A program made the position numbers and the translations under genes. 64,000 bases of DNA from Flavobacteriales bacterium (GTDB lineage Bacteria; Bacteroidota; Bacteroidia; Flavobacteriales_E; Vicingaceae): NCBI GenBank assembly GCA_020635795.1, contig JACJZD010000001.1, positions 257,001 to 321,000 of the forward strand. The letters are read 5' to 3'. Position 1 is the first letter of the stretch; each line of letters starts with the position of its first letter. The notes under the pieces are model-generated. The model was not told the DNA's origin and searched no databases. It saw nothing but the letters and a program-made list of their open reading frames with translations. This document shows, piece after piece, positions 43,315 to 51,816 of the stretch.

Positions 43315-44035
43315 AAGATTGAGTTTGCTGGTTGTTAGTTAATAGTTTAGCTTCGAATAAGTTACAAAAGTGTTTTTTCAATTTTTCTTTTACCTCGTTT
43401 ACGTCAATTTCACGATTAAGTTCTTTTTGTAACGAAGTAACTTGTTTGTCGGTTATCCCGCAAGGTACAATGTTGTTAAAGTAGTCTAAATTGGCATTGA
43501 TGTTAAATGCAAAACCGTGCATAGTTACCCAGCGACTACATCGTACACCCATAGCACAAATTTTACGAGCTTTTAGTGGATTGTCGGCATCTAACCAAAC
43601 GCCAGTATAGCCTTCGTATCTTCCTGCTTCAATACCATATTCAGCCAATGTTAAAATAATCATTTCTTCTAAATAGCGGAGGTATTTGTGTATATCGGTA
43701 AAAAAGAAGTCTAAATCTAAAATAGGATAGCCTACTAGTTGTCCTGGACCATGGTATGTAATATCGCCACCACGATTTATTTTGTAATAGGTAGCACCTT
43801 TTTGTTTGAGCATGGTTTCAGAAAGTAGTAAATGGGTTTCATCACCACTTTTACCAAGCGTATAAACGTGCGGGTGTTCGCAAAAAATTAAATGACTTTT
43901 GGTTGGGGTTACCGTTTTATCTGCTCTTCTGTTTTCAATTTTAGCATCAACATTGGCTTTAAAAAGTGTTTCTTGAAAATCCCAAGCTTCTTTATAGTCA
44001 ATTAATCCTAAATCTTTAAAAAATACTTCTTGCAT
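43301..44035 (-). CDS. lipB: Octanoyltransferase (lipoate biosynthesis)
   Basis: A 244-residue LipB enzyme that moves octanoate from acyl carrier protein to lipoyl domains. The family block GGDITYHGPGQLVGYPILDL, the catalytic Lys in ARKICAMGVRCSRWVTMHGFAFNI and Cys in NIVPCGI are all visible. The LipA partner is not in the window. Downstream, the serine hydrolase gene overlaps its end. Confidence 0.95.
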   Translation of the reverse strand: MQEVFFKDLGLIDYKEAWDFQETLFKANVDAKIENRRADKTVTPTKSHLIFCEHPHVYTLGKSGDETHLLLSETMLKQKGATYYKINRGGDITYHGPGQLVGYPILDLDFFFTDIHKYLRYLEEMIILTLAEYGIEAGRYEGYTGVWLDADNPLKARKICAMGVRCSRWVTMHGFAFNINANLDYFNNIVPCGITDKQVTSLQKELNREIDVNEVKEKLKKHFCNLFEAKLLTNNQQTQSYENS

Positions 44036-44051
44036 TTTGTATACTTAGAGT

Positions 44052-44138
44052 TTGTCACACTGAGCTAGTCGAAGTGTATTAGATTAAAGATGTATATATA
44101 AGTTTTTTGTTTATAGTTCGACAGGCTCACTATGACAA
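44052..44138. repeat. 87-bp MITE-like element with 22-bp terminal inverted repeats
   Basis: The left end at 44052-44073 and the right end at 44117-44138 match as inverted repeats in 18 of 22 positions, with core ttcgac..gctca...tgacaa. A matching single end occurs at 49398-49419. This belongs to a repeat type common in Bacteroidota intergenic regions. It sits between lipB and the isomerase gene. Confidence 0.8.
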
Positions 44139-44147
44139 AAAAACCAA

Positions 44148-45131
44148 TTAAATTTTCGACAACTCGTTTTTTAGATGTGTAATAATGTCAACTTCTGTAA
44201 CATCCACCCCATTTTTTTCTGCTAAATAATAAGAAATCCAATCGCCTAAATGAATTAAATACAAAGATTGTTCTAAACGATTTTTACCTTTTGAGTATAT
44301 TTCTAAAATGGTTGAAGTATATTTTTCAAAAACAGTTTTATTTATTTCCATTCTTTTTTGTGTGCGGAAATAATCATCGTCGTTTCTGAAAAGAACTACA
44401 GCTAAATCGTCATTTTTAGTTGTCCAACCAACCAATTCGTTGTGATTCATTTCAGGTATAACATGGTGCCAGCAAAGCATTTTTGCATTTTCGTTAATTT
44501 GCTGACGAAAGCGAATGCTAACCCCTTCAAACCATGCATCAGAATAAATCACTGGTATTTTTTTGTAAAGTTTTTCGGTTATTTTTTTTGCTTCGATAAT
44601 GATGTTTTGTTCGTCAGCATCTATATTTTTAATGCTTGTAGCAAAATCTTCAAAATAATTTTTATTCACCACATTGTAGTGGGTTAAAAAATGAAAAATA
44701 GTAGGTAACGATAATCCAAAAGCTGCTCTTGGAGGATTTCCTCCAGGTATTTTTATTAGGTTGTAATTTTTTGCATTAGCAATTTCTTCTAATTTTCCAG
44801 CAGAAGTTACACAAGCAATTTCAGCACCTTTTGCTTCAGCTTGAGCCAACATTTCCAACGTTTCTTCAGTGTTTCCAGAGTAAGAGCTACAAATAACCAA
44901 GGTGTTTTTATTTACAAAAGCAGGTATTTTATAGTCTTTGTTTACTACTATTGGGGTATTGGCATCGTTTGCTACAATTTGAGAAACAACAGTTCCACCA
45001 ATACCTGAACCACCTAATCCACAAATTAAAACAGATTCAATTTTCTTATCTGTTTTCTTTAAATTGGTCTGGTTGCAAATGGCAATAGACTCAGCTAAAT
45101 GTTTAGTAAAATCTTCAATTAATCCTTTCAT
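44148..45131 (-). CDS. Bifunctional phosphoglucose/phosphomannose isomerase-like SIS protein
   Basis: A 327-residue protein with tandem SIS folds. The sugar-phosphate loop SVLICGLGGSGIGGTVV near residue 32, the SSYSGNTEETL block and the C-terminal LIHLGDWISYYLAEKNGVDVTEVDIITHLKNEL fit the bifunctional PGI/PMI family. It interconverts glucose-6-P or mannose-6-P and fructose-6-P. It may supply mannose for the glycosyltransferases in this window. Confidence 0.88.
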   Translation of the reverse strand: MKGLIEDFTKHLAESIAICNQTNLKKTDKKIESVLICGLGGSGIGGTVVSQIVANDANTPIVVNKDYKIPAFVNKNTLVICSSYSGNTEETLEMLAQAEAKGAEIACVTSAGKLEEIANAKNYNLIKIPGGNPPRAAFGLSLPTIFHFLTHYNVVNKNYFEDFATSIKNIDADEQNIIIEAKKITEKLYKKIPVIYSDAWFEGVSIRFRQQINENAKMLCWHHVIPEMNHNELVGWTTKNDDLAVVLFRNDDDYFRTQKRMEINKTVFEKYTSTILEIYSKGKNRLEQSLYLIHLGDWISYYLAEKNGVDVTEVDIITHLKNELSKI

Positions 45132-45255
45132 GCGTAAGTGTTATAGTCTAGTCAAAAAGTAAAAGTAATAAAAACTAGTATTATAGCGTTCCGAATTAAA
45201 TTAATTTCAGGTTAAAGTAGTTGCTTATAAAGGAATCGCAACGGGTTAATATTTT

Positions 45256-45263
45256 TATATTTG
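45256..45263 (+). promoter_or_regulatory. TAnnTTTG promoter element of the GT9 gene
   Basis: TATATTTG ends 3 nt before the TTG start at 45267, so the transcript is probably leaderless. Confidence 0.6.
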
Positions 45264-45266
45264 TGA

Positions 45267-46277
45267 TTGAATTTGAGTAATGCGGTTAAAATATTAATTA
45301 TTCGGTTTAGTTCAATAGGCGACATTGTGCTGACTACGCCTGTGATTCGTTGTTTACAACAACAACTCGATGGAGAGGTAGTAATTCATTATTTAACGAA
45401 AAATCAATACAAATCCATTTTACTTTCTAACCCAAGAATTTCTAAAGTATTAGGCATTGATAAAAGTACCAACGAAGTAATTGAAGAGCTGAAAAATGAA
45501 GGTTATGATTACATTATTGATTTACACAAAAACCTTCGGTCGAAAAGGGTCATTAAAAAGCTAAAAGTTTTATCGTTTGCATTTGAGAAGTTGAATTACC
45601 AAAAATGGTTGATGACTACTTTTAAAGTGAATAAATTACCAAACATTCATATTGTTGAGCGTTATTTAAATGCAACCAAGGTGTTAGGTGTAGAAAACGA
45701 TAAGGATGGTTTGGAATATTATATTCCTGATGCTGATAAAGTGGATTTGAAAACATTGCCTGTTACTCACCAAAATGGATATGTGAGTTTTGCAATCGGG
45801 GCACAACACAACACAAAGAAAATACCTTTAGAAAAATGTTGTGAAATTATACAGCAACTTAATTTGTCTGTGGTTTTGTTGGGAGGAAAAGAGGATGTGG
45901 AATCAGCCAATTTTATTCGACAAAAAGTTGGTGATTTGGCTTTTGTGGGTTGCGGAAACTATACTTTAAATCAATCGGCATCAATCATACAACAAAGCAA
46001 AGTTTTGATTACTCCTGATACTGGCTTGATGCACATTGGAGCTGCTTTAGGAGTGAACATTGTTTCGGTTTGGGGAAATACCATTCCTGAATTTGGAATG
46101 TATCCGTATTACCCTAAGAACCCTGAAAAATTTGTTATTATAGAAAACAAAAATTTAAACTGTCGACCTTGCTCGAAAATTGGTTACGATAAATGTCCGA
46201 AAAAGCATTTTAAATGTATGGTAGATTTAGAAAATGCAAAAATTATAAATGCTGTTAAAGGGTTTTATAATGGTTAA
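45267..46277 (+). CDS. Glycosyltransferase family 9 (heptosyltransferase-like)
   Basis: A 336-residue GT-B enzyme of the ADP-heptose:LPS heptosyltransferase family. It begins KILIIRFSSIGDIVLTTPVIRCL and has the donor-binding segment ITPDTGLMHIGAALGVNIVSVWGNT. No in-frame ATG precedes the conserved N-terminus, so a TTG start at 45267 is used. A Cys cluster near the C-terminus (NCRPCSKIGYDKCPKKHFKCM) is typical of part of the family. It is predicted to build the LPS core on the cytosolic membrane face. Confidence 0.9.
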   Translation: MNLSNAVKILIIRFSSIGDIVLTTPVIRCLQQQLDGEVVIHYLTKNQYKSILLSNPRISKVLGIDKSTNEVIEELKNEGYDYIIDLHKNLRSKRVIKKLKVLSFAFEKLNYQKWLMTTFKVNKLPNIHIVERYLNATKVLGVENDKDGLEYYIPDADKVDLKTLPVTHQNGYVSFAIGAQHNTKKIPLEKCCEIIQQLNLSVVLLGGKEDVESANFIRQKVGDLAFVGCGNYTLNQSASIIQQSKVLITPDTGLMHIGAALGVNIVSVWGNTIPEFGMYPYYPKNPEKFVIIENKNLNCRPCSKIGYDKCPKKHFKCMVDLENAKIINAVKGFYNG

Positions 46278-46924
46278 TTCCAAACGTTTTTTACCGATTC
46301 TTCAATCAAAACATCTTTAGGTATACCGTGTTTTCCATCAAAAGTAATCACTTTGCATGCTACTTTTGATTCTAGTATTTGCTTTTTTAATCTCGACATG
46401 CGTTCTTCGGTTAAAAACTCGTCTTGAGTTCCATAAATTAAAAAGAGTTTGGTTTCACTTTGAGCAAGGTTGAACTCCACATCATCAGGAAAGACACTCG
46501 CCCACAAGATAAAATTTGTACAAGTAAATTTCTTAGCAGAAAACCATCTACACGCGGTTGCTCCTCCTTGTGAAAATCCAACAACATTTATTTTAGTGCA
46601 ATTTTTATTGTTTTCTGATAAAACAAAATCATATAGTTTTTGGAGGTAATTGATGTAGTCAACAATTTCATCTTCACGATTGTGTTTGGTCATCCAGCTA
46701 GCACCAACTTTACCATAGAAACCATCTAAATAAAAGTGAGATAACGCTTCAGGGGCAATTACACAAGTTTCGTTATTTGTAATCGGCTCAAATTTTTTAA
46801 TAAAAAACTCTGCCAAATAACCATAGCCATGCAAAACAAACCAAATGGTTTTGGCCGTTTTAATATTACCTAGAGTAAAATAGGTGGCTGTTTTATCAAC
46901 AACTAAACTATTTTTTTTGTTCAT
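46274..46924 (-). CDS. Alpha/beta-hydrolase (esterase-like)
   Basis: A 216-residue hydrolase of the phospholipase/carboxylesterase type, with nucleophile elbow VGFSQGGAT, an Asp in YGTQDEFL and a His in FDGKHGIP as the probable triad. I use the ATG at 46924, which gives a 17-nt overlap with the DUF983 gene; another in-frame ATG lies at 46948. No signal peptide is seen, so it is cytosolic. Its stop overlaps the end of the convergent GT9 gene by 4 nt. Confidence 0.85.
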   Translation of the reverse strand: MNKKNSLVVDKTATYFTLGNIKTAKTIWFVLHGYGYLAEFFIKKFEPITNNETCVIAPEALSHFYLDGFYGKVGASWMTKHNREDEIVDYINYLQKLYDFVLSENNKNCTKINVVGFSQGGATACRWFSAKKFTCTNFILWASVFPDDVEFNLAQSETKLFLIYGTQDEFLTEERMSRLKKQILESKVACKVITFDGKHGIPKDVLIEESVKNVWN

Positions 46925-47297
46925 GTTTTTCAATGGCTTTTGGGTCATATTTTATCATTAAGCTAATCCACGCTGAGCGAGATAGTCTAAAAATATAAGG
47001 AAGAACAAGTATCAATACAATAGAATCAACAATTAAAAAACGATTGATTTCGAATACATCAAAAATTACCATGGCAACAAAAACAGCAACAATAATGGCT
47101 ATGGTAAATGCATAACTCATGTACATGGCGCCATAATAAAAACCCGTTTCTATCTGGAAATCTTGGTTGCATTTTGGACAATTTTTTGGCATGTCAAAAA
47201 AACCTTTGTATTGGTACGAACTTTTGTTGCAAAACAAATCTCCTTCTCTGCATTTTGGGCATTTAAACGTGAGAATACTTGAAACAATATTGGGCAT
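46908..47297 (-). CDS. DUF983 membrane protein with zinc-ribbon-like Cys pairs
   Basis: A 129-residue protein with two CxxC pairs (FKCPKCREGDLF and CPKCNQDF) before two membrane helices (about 60-85 and 88-108). This is the DUF983 layout. The motif suggests metal binding near the membrane face, but the role of this family is unknown. It is followed by the overlapping esterase gene. Confidence 0.88.
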   Translation of the reverse strand: MPNIVSSILTFKCPKCREGDLFCNKSSYQYKGFFDMPKNCPKCNQDFQIETGFYYGAMYMSYAFTIAIIVAVFVAMVIFDVFEINRFLIVDSIVLILVLPYIFRLSRSAWISLMIKYDPKAIEKHEQKK

Positions 47298-47388
47298 GAA
47301 TAGAAGAGTTTTAAATAAAATACAAAGTTATCAAAATAGAGAGGTTAAAATGGAATTGTATAAATTAAGTTTTCGGTAATTTCGCGAC

Positions 47389-49320
47389 ATGGTAGGAATT
47401 AATGAATTAACAGTACATTTTGGAGAACGTTATTTATTTAACAAAGTATCTTTCTTAATTAATAAGCAAGATAGAATTGGATTGGTGGGTAAAAATGGAG
47501 CTGGAAAATCTACCATGCTCAAAATTATTGCAGGTGTAAATCAATCGGATGGTGGTAATGTTTCTACCCCTGCCGATTTTACATTTGGTTATTTGCCTCA
47601 AGACATGGATTTTAGCCATGGTAAAACTGTGCTGGAAGAAACGAAATCGGTTTTTAAGGAGGTAAACGAAATCAATGCGAAAATTGAGGATATCAATCAT
47701 CAATTGGAGACTAGAACCGACTACGAATCGGACAGCTATATGGATTTGTTGAATCATTTGAATGATTGCAATGAGCGCTTATCTATTATTGGTGGTTTTA
47801 CAGTAGATGCTGATGTGGAAACCATTCTAAAAGGATTGGGTTTTACGCCAAAAGATTTTACTCGACAAACCGACGAGTTTAGTGGGGGTTGGAGAATGCG
47901 TATTGAGTTGGCTAAAATTTTGTTAACCAAATCCGATTTGTTGTTGCTCGATGAGCCTACCAATCACTTGGATATTGAATCGATTCAGTGGTTGGAAGAT
48001 TTCTTGAAAGTATATCATGGTGCTGTAGTGTTAATTTCTCACGATAAGGCATTTTTGGACCATGTAACGAATAGAACCATTGAGATTTCGTTAGGTAAGA
48101 TTTACGATTATAAAACTTATTACTCTAAATATTTAGAACAACGACAAGAACGAAGAGAACAACAAATTGCTGCTTTTACCAATCAACAAAAACAAATTGC
48201 AGATACCGAGAAGTTTATTGAACGATTTAGATCGAAAGCATCGAAAGCTGTTCAAGTTCAGAGTAGAGTTAAGCAATTGGATAAAATTGACCGAATAGAA
48301 ATTGACGAAGAGGATACTGCTTCGATGAGGTTTTATTTTCCTCCAGCCCCTCGTTCGGGTAAAGTGGTAGTAGAAGCAAGTGGGGTGGGTAAATCATTTG
48401 GCGATAAAAAAGTGTTCGACGATGCCAATTTCTTTATTGAATCAGGTAAAAAAATTGCCTTTGTAGGAAAGAATGGTGAAGGTAAAACCACCATGACTAA
48501 AATTATTGTTGGAGAGCTAGAGCACGAAGGTGAATTGAAAATAGGACATAACGTAAACCTATCGTATTTTGCTCAAAACCAAGCAGAGGAATTGGATAAA
48601 GAATTGACTGTTTTTGAAGCGATTGACCAATGTGCTCACGGTGAAATCCGTAAACAAGTTCGAAATTTATTAGGAGCATTTATGTTTGGAGGCGAAGAAG
48701 CCGACAAAAAAATTAAAGTGCTTTCTGGGGGCGAACGAGCAAGGGTTGCTTTGTGTAAACTAATGTTAGAACCGGTAAATTTATTGGTGCTGGATGAGCC
48801 AACCAACCACTTAGATATTCGCTCGAAAGAAGTGTTGAAAAATGCCTTGAAAAAATACGATGGAACGTTGGTGGTTATTTCTCACGACAGGGATTTTTTA
48901 GATGGATTAGTTGAAGAAATGTATGAGTTTAAAGATGGAAAAGTGAAACAATTCTTGGGTGGCGTTTACGATTTCTTAAAATCTAAAAAGGTAGATAGCA
49001 TTAGAGAATTTGAGCAAAATGTAAAAGTTGTTGCTAAAGTTGAGAAGGTTGTTACCGAAAATAAACTTTCGTTTGAGGAAAAAAAGCAATTGGAGAAAGA
49101 CTTGAAAAAAACTCAAAATAAGATTAACAAACTTGAAAATCAAGTAGAAGAATTGGAAGCTAAAATTGAGGAGTTGAGCAATGATTTGCATGACCCAACT
49201 AAATATTCTGATGCTTTATTGGAACAATACAATGCTACCAAGCAAGAACTTGAACAAGTGATGACAGATTGGGAAGAAAACCAATTGCAAGAAGAAGAGT
49301 TGAAAAACAAACTGAATTAA
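47389..49320 (+). CDS. ABC-F family ATPase
   Basis: A 643-residue soluble protein with two ABC domains and no membrane segment. Walker A motifs are GKNGAGKST and GKNGEGKTT. Signatures are SGGWRMRIELAK and SGGERARVALCK, and Walker B/D-loops are LLLLDEPTNHLD and LLVLDEPTNHLD. A linker follows the first domain and a charged coiled coil closes the protein (about 545-640), as in the Uup/YdiF branch. It is expected to act on stalled ribosomes. Antibiotic protection cannot be inferred from sequence alone. Confidence 0.95.
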   Translation: MVGINELTVHFGERYLFNKVSFLINKQDRIGLVGKNGAGKSTMLKIIAGVNQSDGGNVSTPADFTFGYLPQDMDFSHGKTVLEETKSVFKEVNEINAKIEDINHQLETRTDYESDSYMDLLNHLNDCNERLSIIGGFTVDADVETILKGLGFTPKDFTRQTDEFSGGWRMRIELAKILLTKSDLLLLDEPTNHLDIESIQWLEDFLKVYHGAVVLISHDKAFLDHVTNRTIEISLGKIYDYKTYYSKYLEQRQERREQQIAAFTNQQKQIADTEKFIERFRSKASKAVQVQSRVKQLDKIDRIEIDEEDTASMRFYFPPAPRSGKVVVEASGVGKSFGDKKVFDDANFFIESGKKIAFVGKNGEGKTTMTKIIVGELEHEGELKIGHNVNLSYFAQNQAEELDKELTVFEAIDQCAHGEIRKQVRNLLGAFMFGGEEADKKIKVLSGGERARVALCKLMLEPVNLLVLDEPTNHLDIRSKEVLKNALKKYDGTLVVISHDRDFLDGLVEEMYEFKDGKVKQFLGGVYDFLKSKKVDSIREFEQNVKVVAKVEKVVTENKLSFEEKKQLEKDLKKTQNKINKLENQVEELEAKIEELSNDLHDPTKYSDALLEQYNATKQELEQVMTDWEENQLQEEELKNKLN

Positions 49321-49338
49321 TTTCTATGTCTTTGTGGG

Positions 49339-49419
49339 CTTAACCTATACGTCTTTGCTGGCTTGACCCGCAATCTATTGAGGTTAAGTGTCAACTCTTC
49401 GACAGGCTCAGAGTGACAA
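49339..49419. repeat. Intergenic repeat with one end of the 44052 family
   Basis: cttaacct (49339-49346) and aggttaag (49381-49388) form an inverted pair after the ABC-F gene. A separate half-element ttcgacaggctcagagtgacaa (49398-49419) matches the terminal repeat of the 87-bp element at 44052-44138, without an opposite end. Confidence 0.65.
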
Positions 49420-49424
49420 ATCGT

Positions 49425-50285
49425 TTAATGTGTCTTCGTCATCGATTCAGGTGTAGCAATAATAAAGTGAGCAGTGCCTTCGTATTCGGTTTCTAATTTT
49501 TCAATTTCTTTTTGCTCTACGCAGTTTATGGTTAGAATTCTTAAATCGGGGTTGGCTTGTTTTAAATACCACATAATGCCTTCAAAATTATTGGAGTGGT
49601 ATGATCCATTAAAATGTAAAAATGTTCTTCCTTTTTTCCAGTTTTTAAGTATAAAATGTGCCATGGTAGCATCTTTCGATGCTTGCGATTTTGGTAAATT
49701 ATCTCCTCCATGACCACCAGCCATCTTTTTCATGTTGGCGTAACCTGGTAATTTCTCGTCATACTTAAGTGGTAATGGAGCAATGTATCTTTTTGCGTCG
49801 TCGTTTAAATCGTTAAAAGCTCTGAACCCATCTTTATATACCATGTTGGCATATCTGCGAGGAATGTTGGTGGCAACAAAAGTCAATTGGTTGGCAACAG
49901 CAAAATCTAACAATGGTTGGTAGTCGGTAGTGTTGTTTGGCCAAACTTTTGCTTCTTTTTTAAATATTTCGTAGTTGTAATGTCCTCCCAAGTATTCGTT
50001 GATAATCAATTGGTCGTCAGCTTCAAACATTTCTGCTCCTAAAACTAAGCCGTCTAAAACTTTTGCATGTAAGTCTTTGGTTAGTTCTAATTGCAACCAA
50101 TGGTTAATTGGGTTGTTGTGTAATTCGCCAAATAAAATGATATCGGCTTCTTCGGCTTTTTTTAAGATTTTACCGTAGCTCGATTTTTTGCCTATGTCGT
50201 TAAACACCTCAAAAGCTTCTTTTTCGGCACAAAACGCAAATAAAAAGAGTGCCAAAATAGGTGCAATTATTTTTTTGAAATTCAT
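49425..50285 (-). CDS. ChaN-like heme-binding lipoprotein
   Basis: A 286-residue lipoprotein (signal about 1-18, Cys19 in LFLFAFCAEKEAF) of the ChaN/DUF399 family. The family core FGELHNNPINHWLQLELTKDL and VLGAEMFEADDQ is present, as are FLHFNGSYHSNNFEG and C-terminal conserved segments. ChaN binds stacked heme in the cell envelope. Its location directly beyond the hemB-hemL-hemE run on the same strand supports a heme-related role here. A promoter box lies at 50312, so it may be transcribed separately. Confidence 0.88.
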   Translation of the reverse strand: MNFKKIIAPILALFLFAFCAEKEAFEVFNDIGKKSSYGKILKKAEEADIILFGELHNNPINHWLQLELTKDLHAKVLDGLVLGAEMFEADDQLIINEYLGGHYNYEIFKKEAKVWPNNTTDYQPLLDFAVANQLTFVATNIPRRYANMVYKDGFRAFNDLNDDAKRYIAPLPLKYDEKLPGYANMKKMAGGHGGDNLPKSQASKDATMAHFILKNWKKGRTFLHFNGSYHSNNFEGIMWYLKQANPDLRILTINCVEQKEIEKLETEYEGTAHFIIATPESMTKTH

Positions 50286-50311
50286 TGTGTATTAGTTCGT
50301 TAGTTGCGGAG

Positions 50312-50344
50312 CAAATGTAATTTTTCTTTCTCTTAACATCCAAA
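50312..50344 (-). promoter_or_regulatory. Promoter of the ChaN-like gene
   Basis: On the minus strand TACATTTG (50319-50312) is preceded by TTTG (50344-50341) with a 21-nt spacer. Confidence 0.6.
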
Positions 50345-50386
50345 AAAAATTATTGTGGAGTTATGAACAGGTGAAAAAATAGTGAA

Positions 50387-50677
50387 TTAATTTTGTTCAG
50401 TTTTGATAATGTTGACTAGAGCCAAACTTTCTTTTATTAAAAAAGTAAAACACCATACATTTTTCACTGATTTTAATTGAATAGGAAGAAAGTTATTATC
50501 ATCAAAAAGTTCTTTATAAATTGTTTGATAGTTTTGGTTGTTTATAAATTCAATTTCTGAATCCATTAACAAATCTTTTAACCAAATCTTAGTGGAATCA
50601 GTAGAATTTATGCCATGAACTTGTTTGACAAAAGTACCTTCATTAAATTCTAATATGTATGTGAAAAGATTACTCAT
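50387..50677 (-). CDS. Hypothetical small protein downstream of hemE
   Basis: A 96-residue soluble protein without signal peptide or recognised domain. It has aromatic and acidic stretches (MDSEIEFINNQNYQTIYKELFDDN). It starts 5 nt after the hemE stop on the same strand, so it is cotranscribed with the heme genes. Function is unknown. It could be a bystander. Confidence 0.68.
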   Translation of the reverse strand: MSNLFTYILEFNEGTFVKQVHGINSTDSTKIWLKDLLMDSEIEFINNQNYQTIYKELFDDNNFLPIQLKSVKNVWCFTFLIKESLALVNIIKTEQN

Positions 50678-50682
50678 TAAAA

Positions 50683-51720
50683 TTATTTTCTCGTATACTC
50701 ATGAACAAACTTACAAAGTTGTTTTACGTTTTCAACAGGAGTACCTGGTAAAATACCATGCCCTAAATTAAAAATATGCCCTGGTTTTCCTTTTACCGAA
50801 TCCAATAATTTTTTGGTTTTTGCTTCAATTATACTCCAATCGGCAAACAATGCTGTTGGGTCTAAATTACCTTGTACGGCTACTTCGTAATTTAAGTCTT
50901 TCCAAACTTTTGCTAAATCTGTTTTCCAATCAATAGCAATAACATCAGGTTTAGCCTTACGTAAACTTGGTATTAAATGCGAAGAATTTACACCCATAGA
51001 AATAATTGGAGTGGTTGGGTGTTTTTTACGAATGATGTGAATCATTTTTTCAACATGAGCATACACATATTCGTTGTAATCATCAACATCTAAAGCACCC
51101 ACCCAGCTATCAAAAATTTGCACCACCATAGCTCCACTTTCAATTTGAAAGTTAAGGTAATTTGCCATTACGGTAGCCAATTTATCCATTAACAAATGCC
51201 AAGCTTTTGGTTCGTTGTACATAAAAGCTTTCATGGTTTCGTAATTTTTCGAAGGGCCACCTTCAATCATATAACTCGCCAACGTAAACGGAGCACCAAC
51301 AAAACCAATACAAGGAACGTTTAATTCTCCTTTTAAAATGGTTAATGCTTTTCCAGTGTACCACATTTCTGTAGCTGGGTCAACCACTTTAAGTTTTTCT
51401 ACATCAGCAACAGTTCTTATAGGGTTATGAATTAAAGGACCGTAGCCTTTTTTGTATTCAAAACTAATCCCCATTGGTCCTAGCGGAATTAAAATATCCG
51501 AAAAAATAATGGCTGAATCCAATTCAAATTGATTGATAGGCAAAAGCGTAACTTCTGCACTAACCTCAGGTATGGTACTGATTTCTATAATGCTGTATTT
51601 TTCCTTTATTTTCATGTACTCTTTTTGGTATCGTCCCGCTTGACGGGCTAACCAAAGTGGAGTGTAAGGAGTTTCTTCTCTTCTACAAGCTTTTAAAAAA
51701 TTATCGTTGAATGGTGTCAT
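50683..51720 (-). CDS. hemE: Uroporphyrinogen decarboxylase
   Basis: A 345-residue enzyme removing the four acetate carboxyls of uroporphyrinogen III. The N-terminal signature TPLWLARQAGRYQKEY, the barrel segments SAIIFSDILIPLGPMGISF and QIFDSWVGAL, and the GHGILPGTPVENV block are present. It is part of the hemB-hemL-hemE series on the minus strand. A repeat element lies upstream. Confidence 0.96.
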   Translation of the reverse strand: MTPFNDNFLKACRREETPYTPLWLARQAGRYQKEYMKIKEKYSIIEISTIPEVSAEVTLLPINQFELDSAIIFSDILIPLGPMGISFEYKKGYGPLIHNPIRTVADVEKLKVVDPATEMWYTGKALTILKGELNVPCIGFVGAPFTLASYMIEGGPSKNYETMKAFMYNEPKAWHLLMDKLATVMANYLNFQIESGAMVVQIFDSWVGALDVDDYNEYVYAHVEKMIHIIRKKHPTTPIISMGVNSSHLIPSLRKAKPDVIAIDWKTDLAKVWKDLNYEVAVQGNLDPTALFADWSIIEAKTKKLLDSVKGKPGHIFNLGHGILPGTPVENVKQLCKFVHEYTRK

Positions 51721-51737
51721 GTTTTATATTTCTTAAT

Positions 51738-51808
51738 GTAGAGACGGATAATTATCCGTCTTGGTTATTTTAATAATTTAATGGCGACGCACAATTGTGC
51801 GTCTCTAC
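51738..51808. repeat. 71-bp element made of two palindromes between gtagagacg ends
   Basis: The ends gtagagacg and cgtctctac are inverted. Inside are two perfect palindromes, gacggataattatccgtc (51743-51760) and gacgcacaattgtgcgtc (51786-51803). It lies between hemL and hemE. It may affect readthrough or mRNA processing between the two genes. Confidence 0.85.
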
Positions 51809-51816
51809 GTTATCAA

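Noticed and set aside
47389..49320. Ribosome-protection resistance protein of the ABC-F type
   Set aside because: The long C-terminal coiled coil and domain layout fit the housekeeping Uup/YdiF-like branch. No resistance context is seen.
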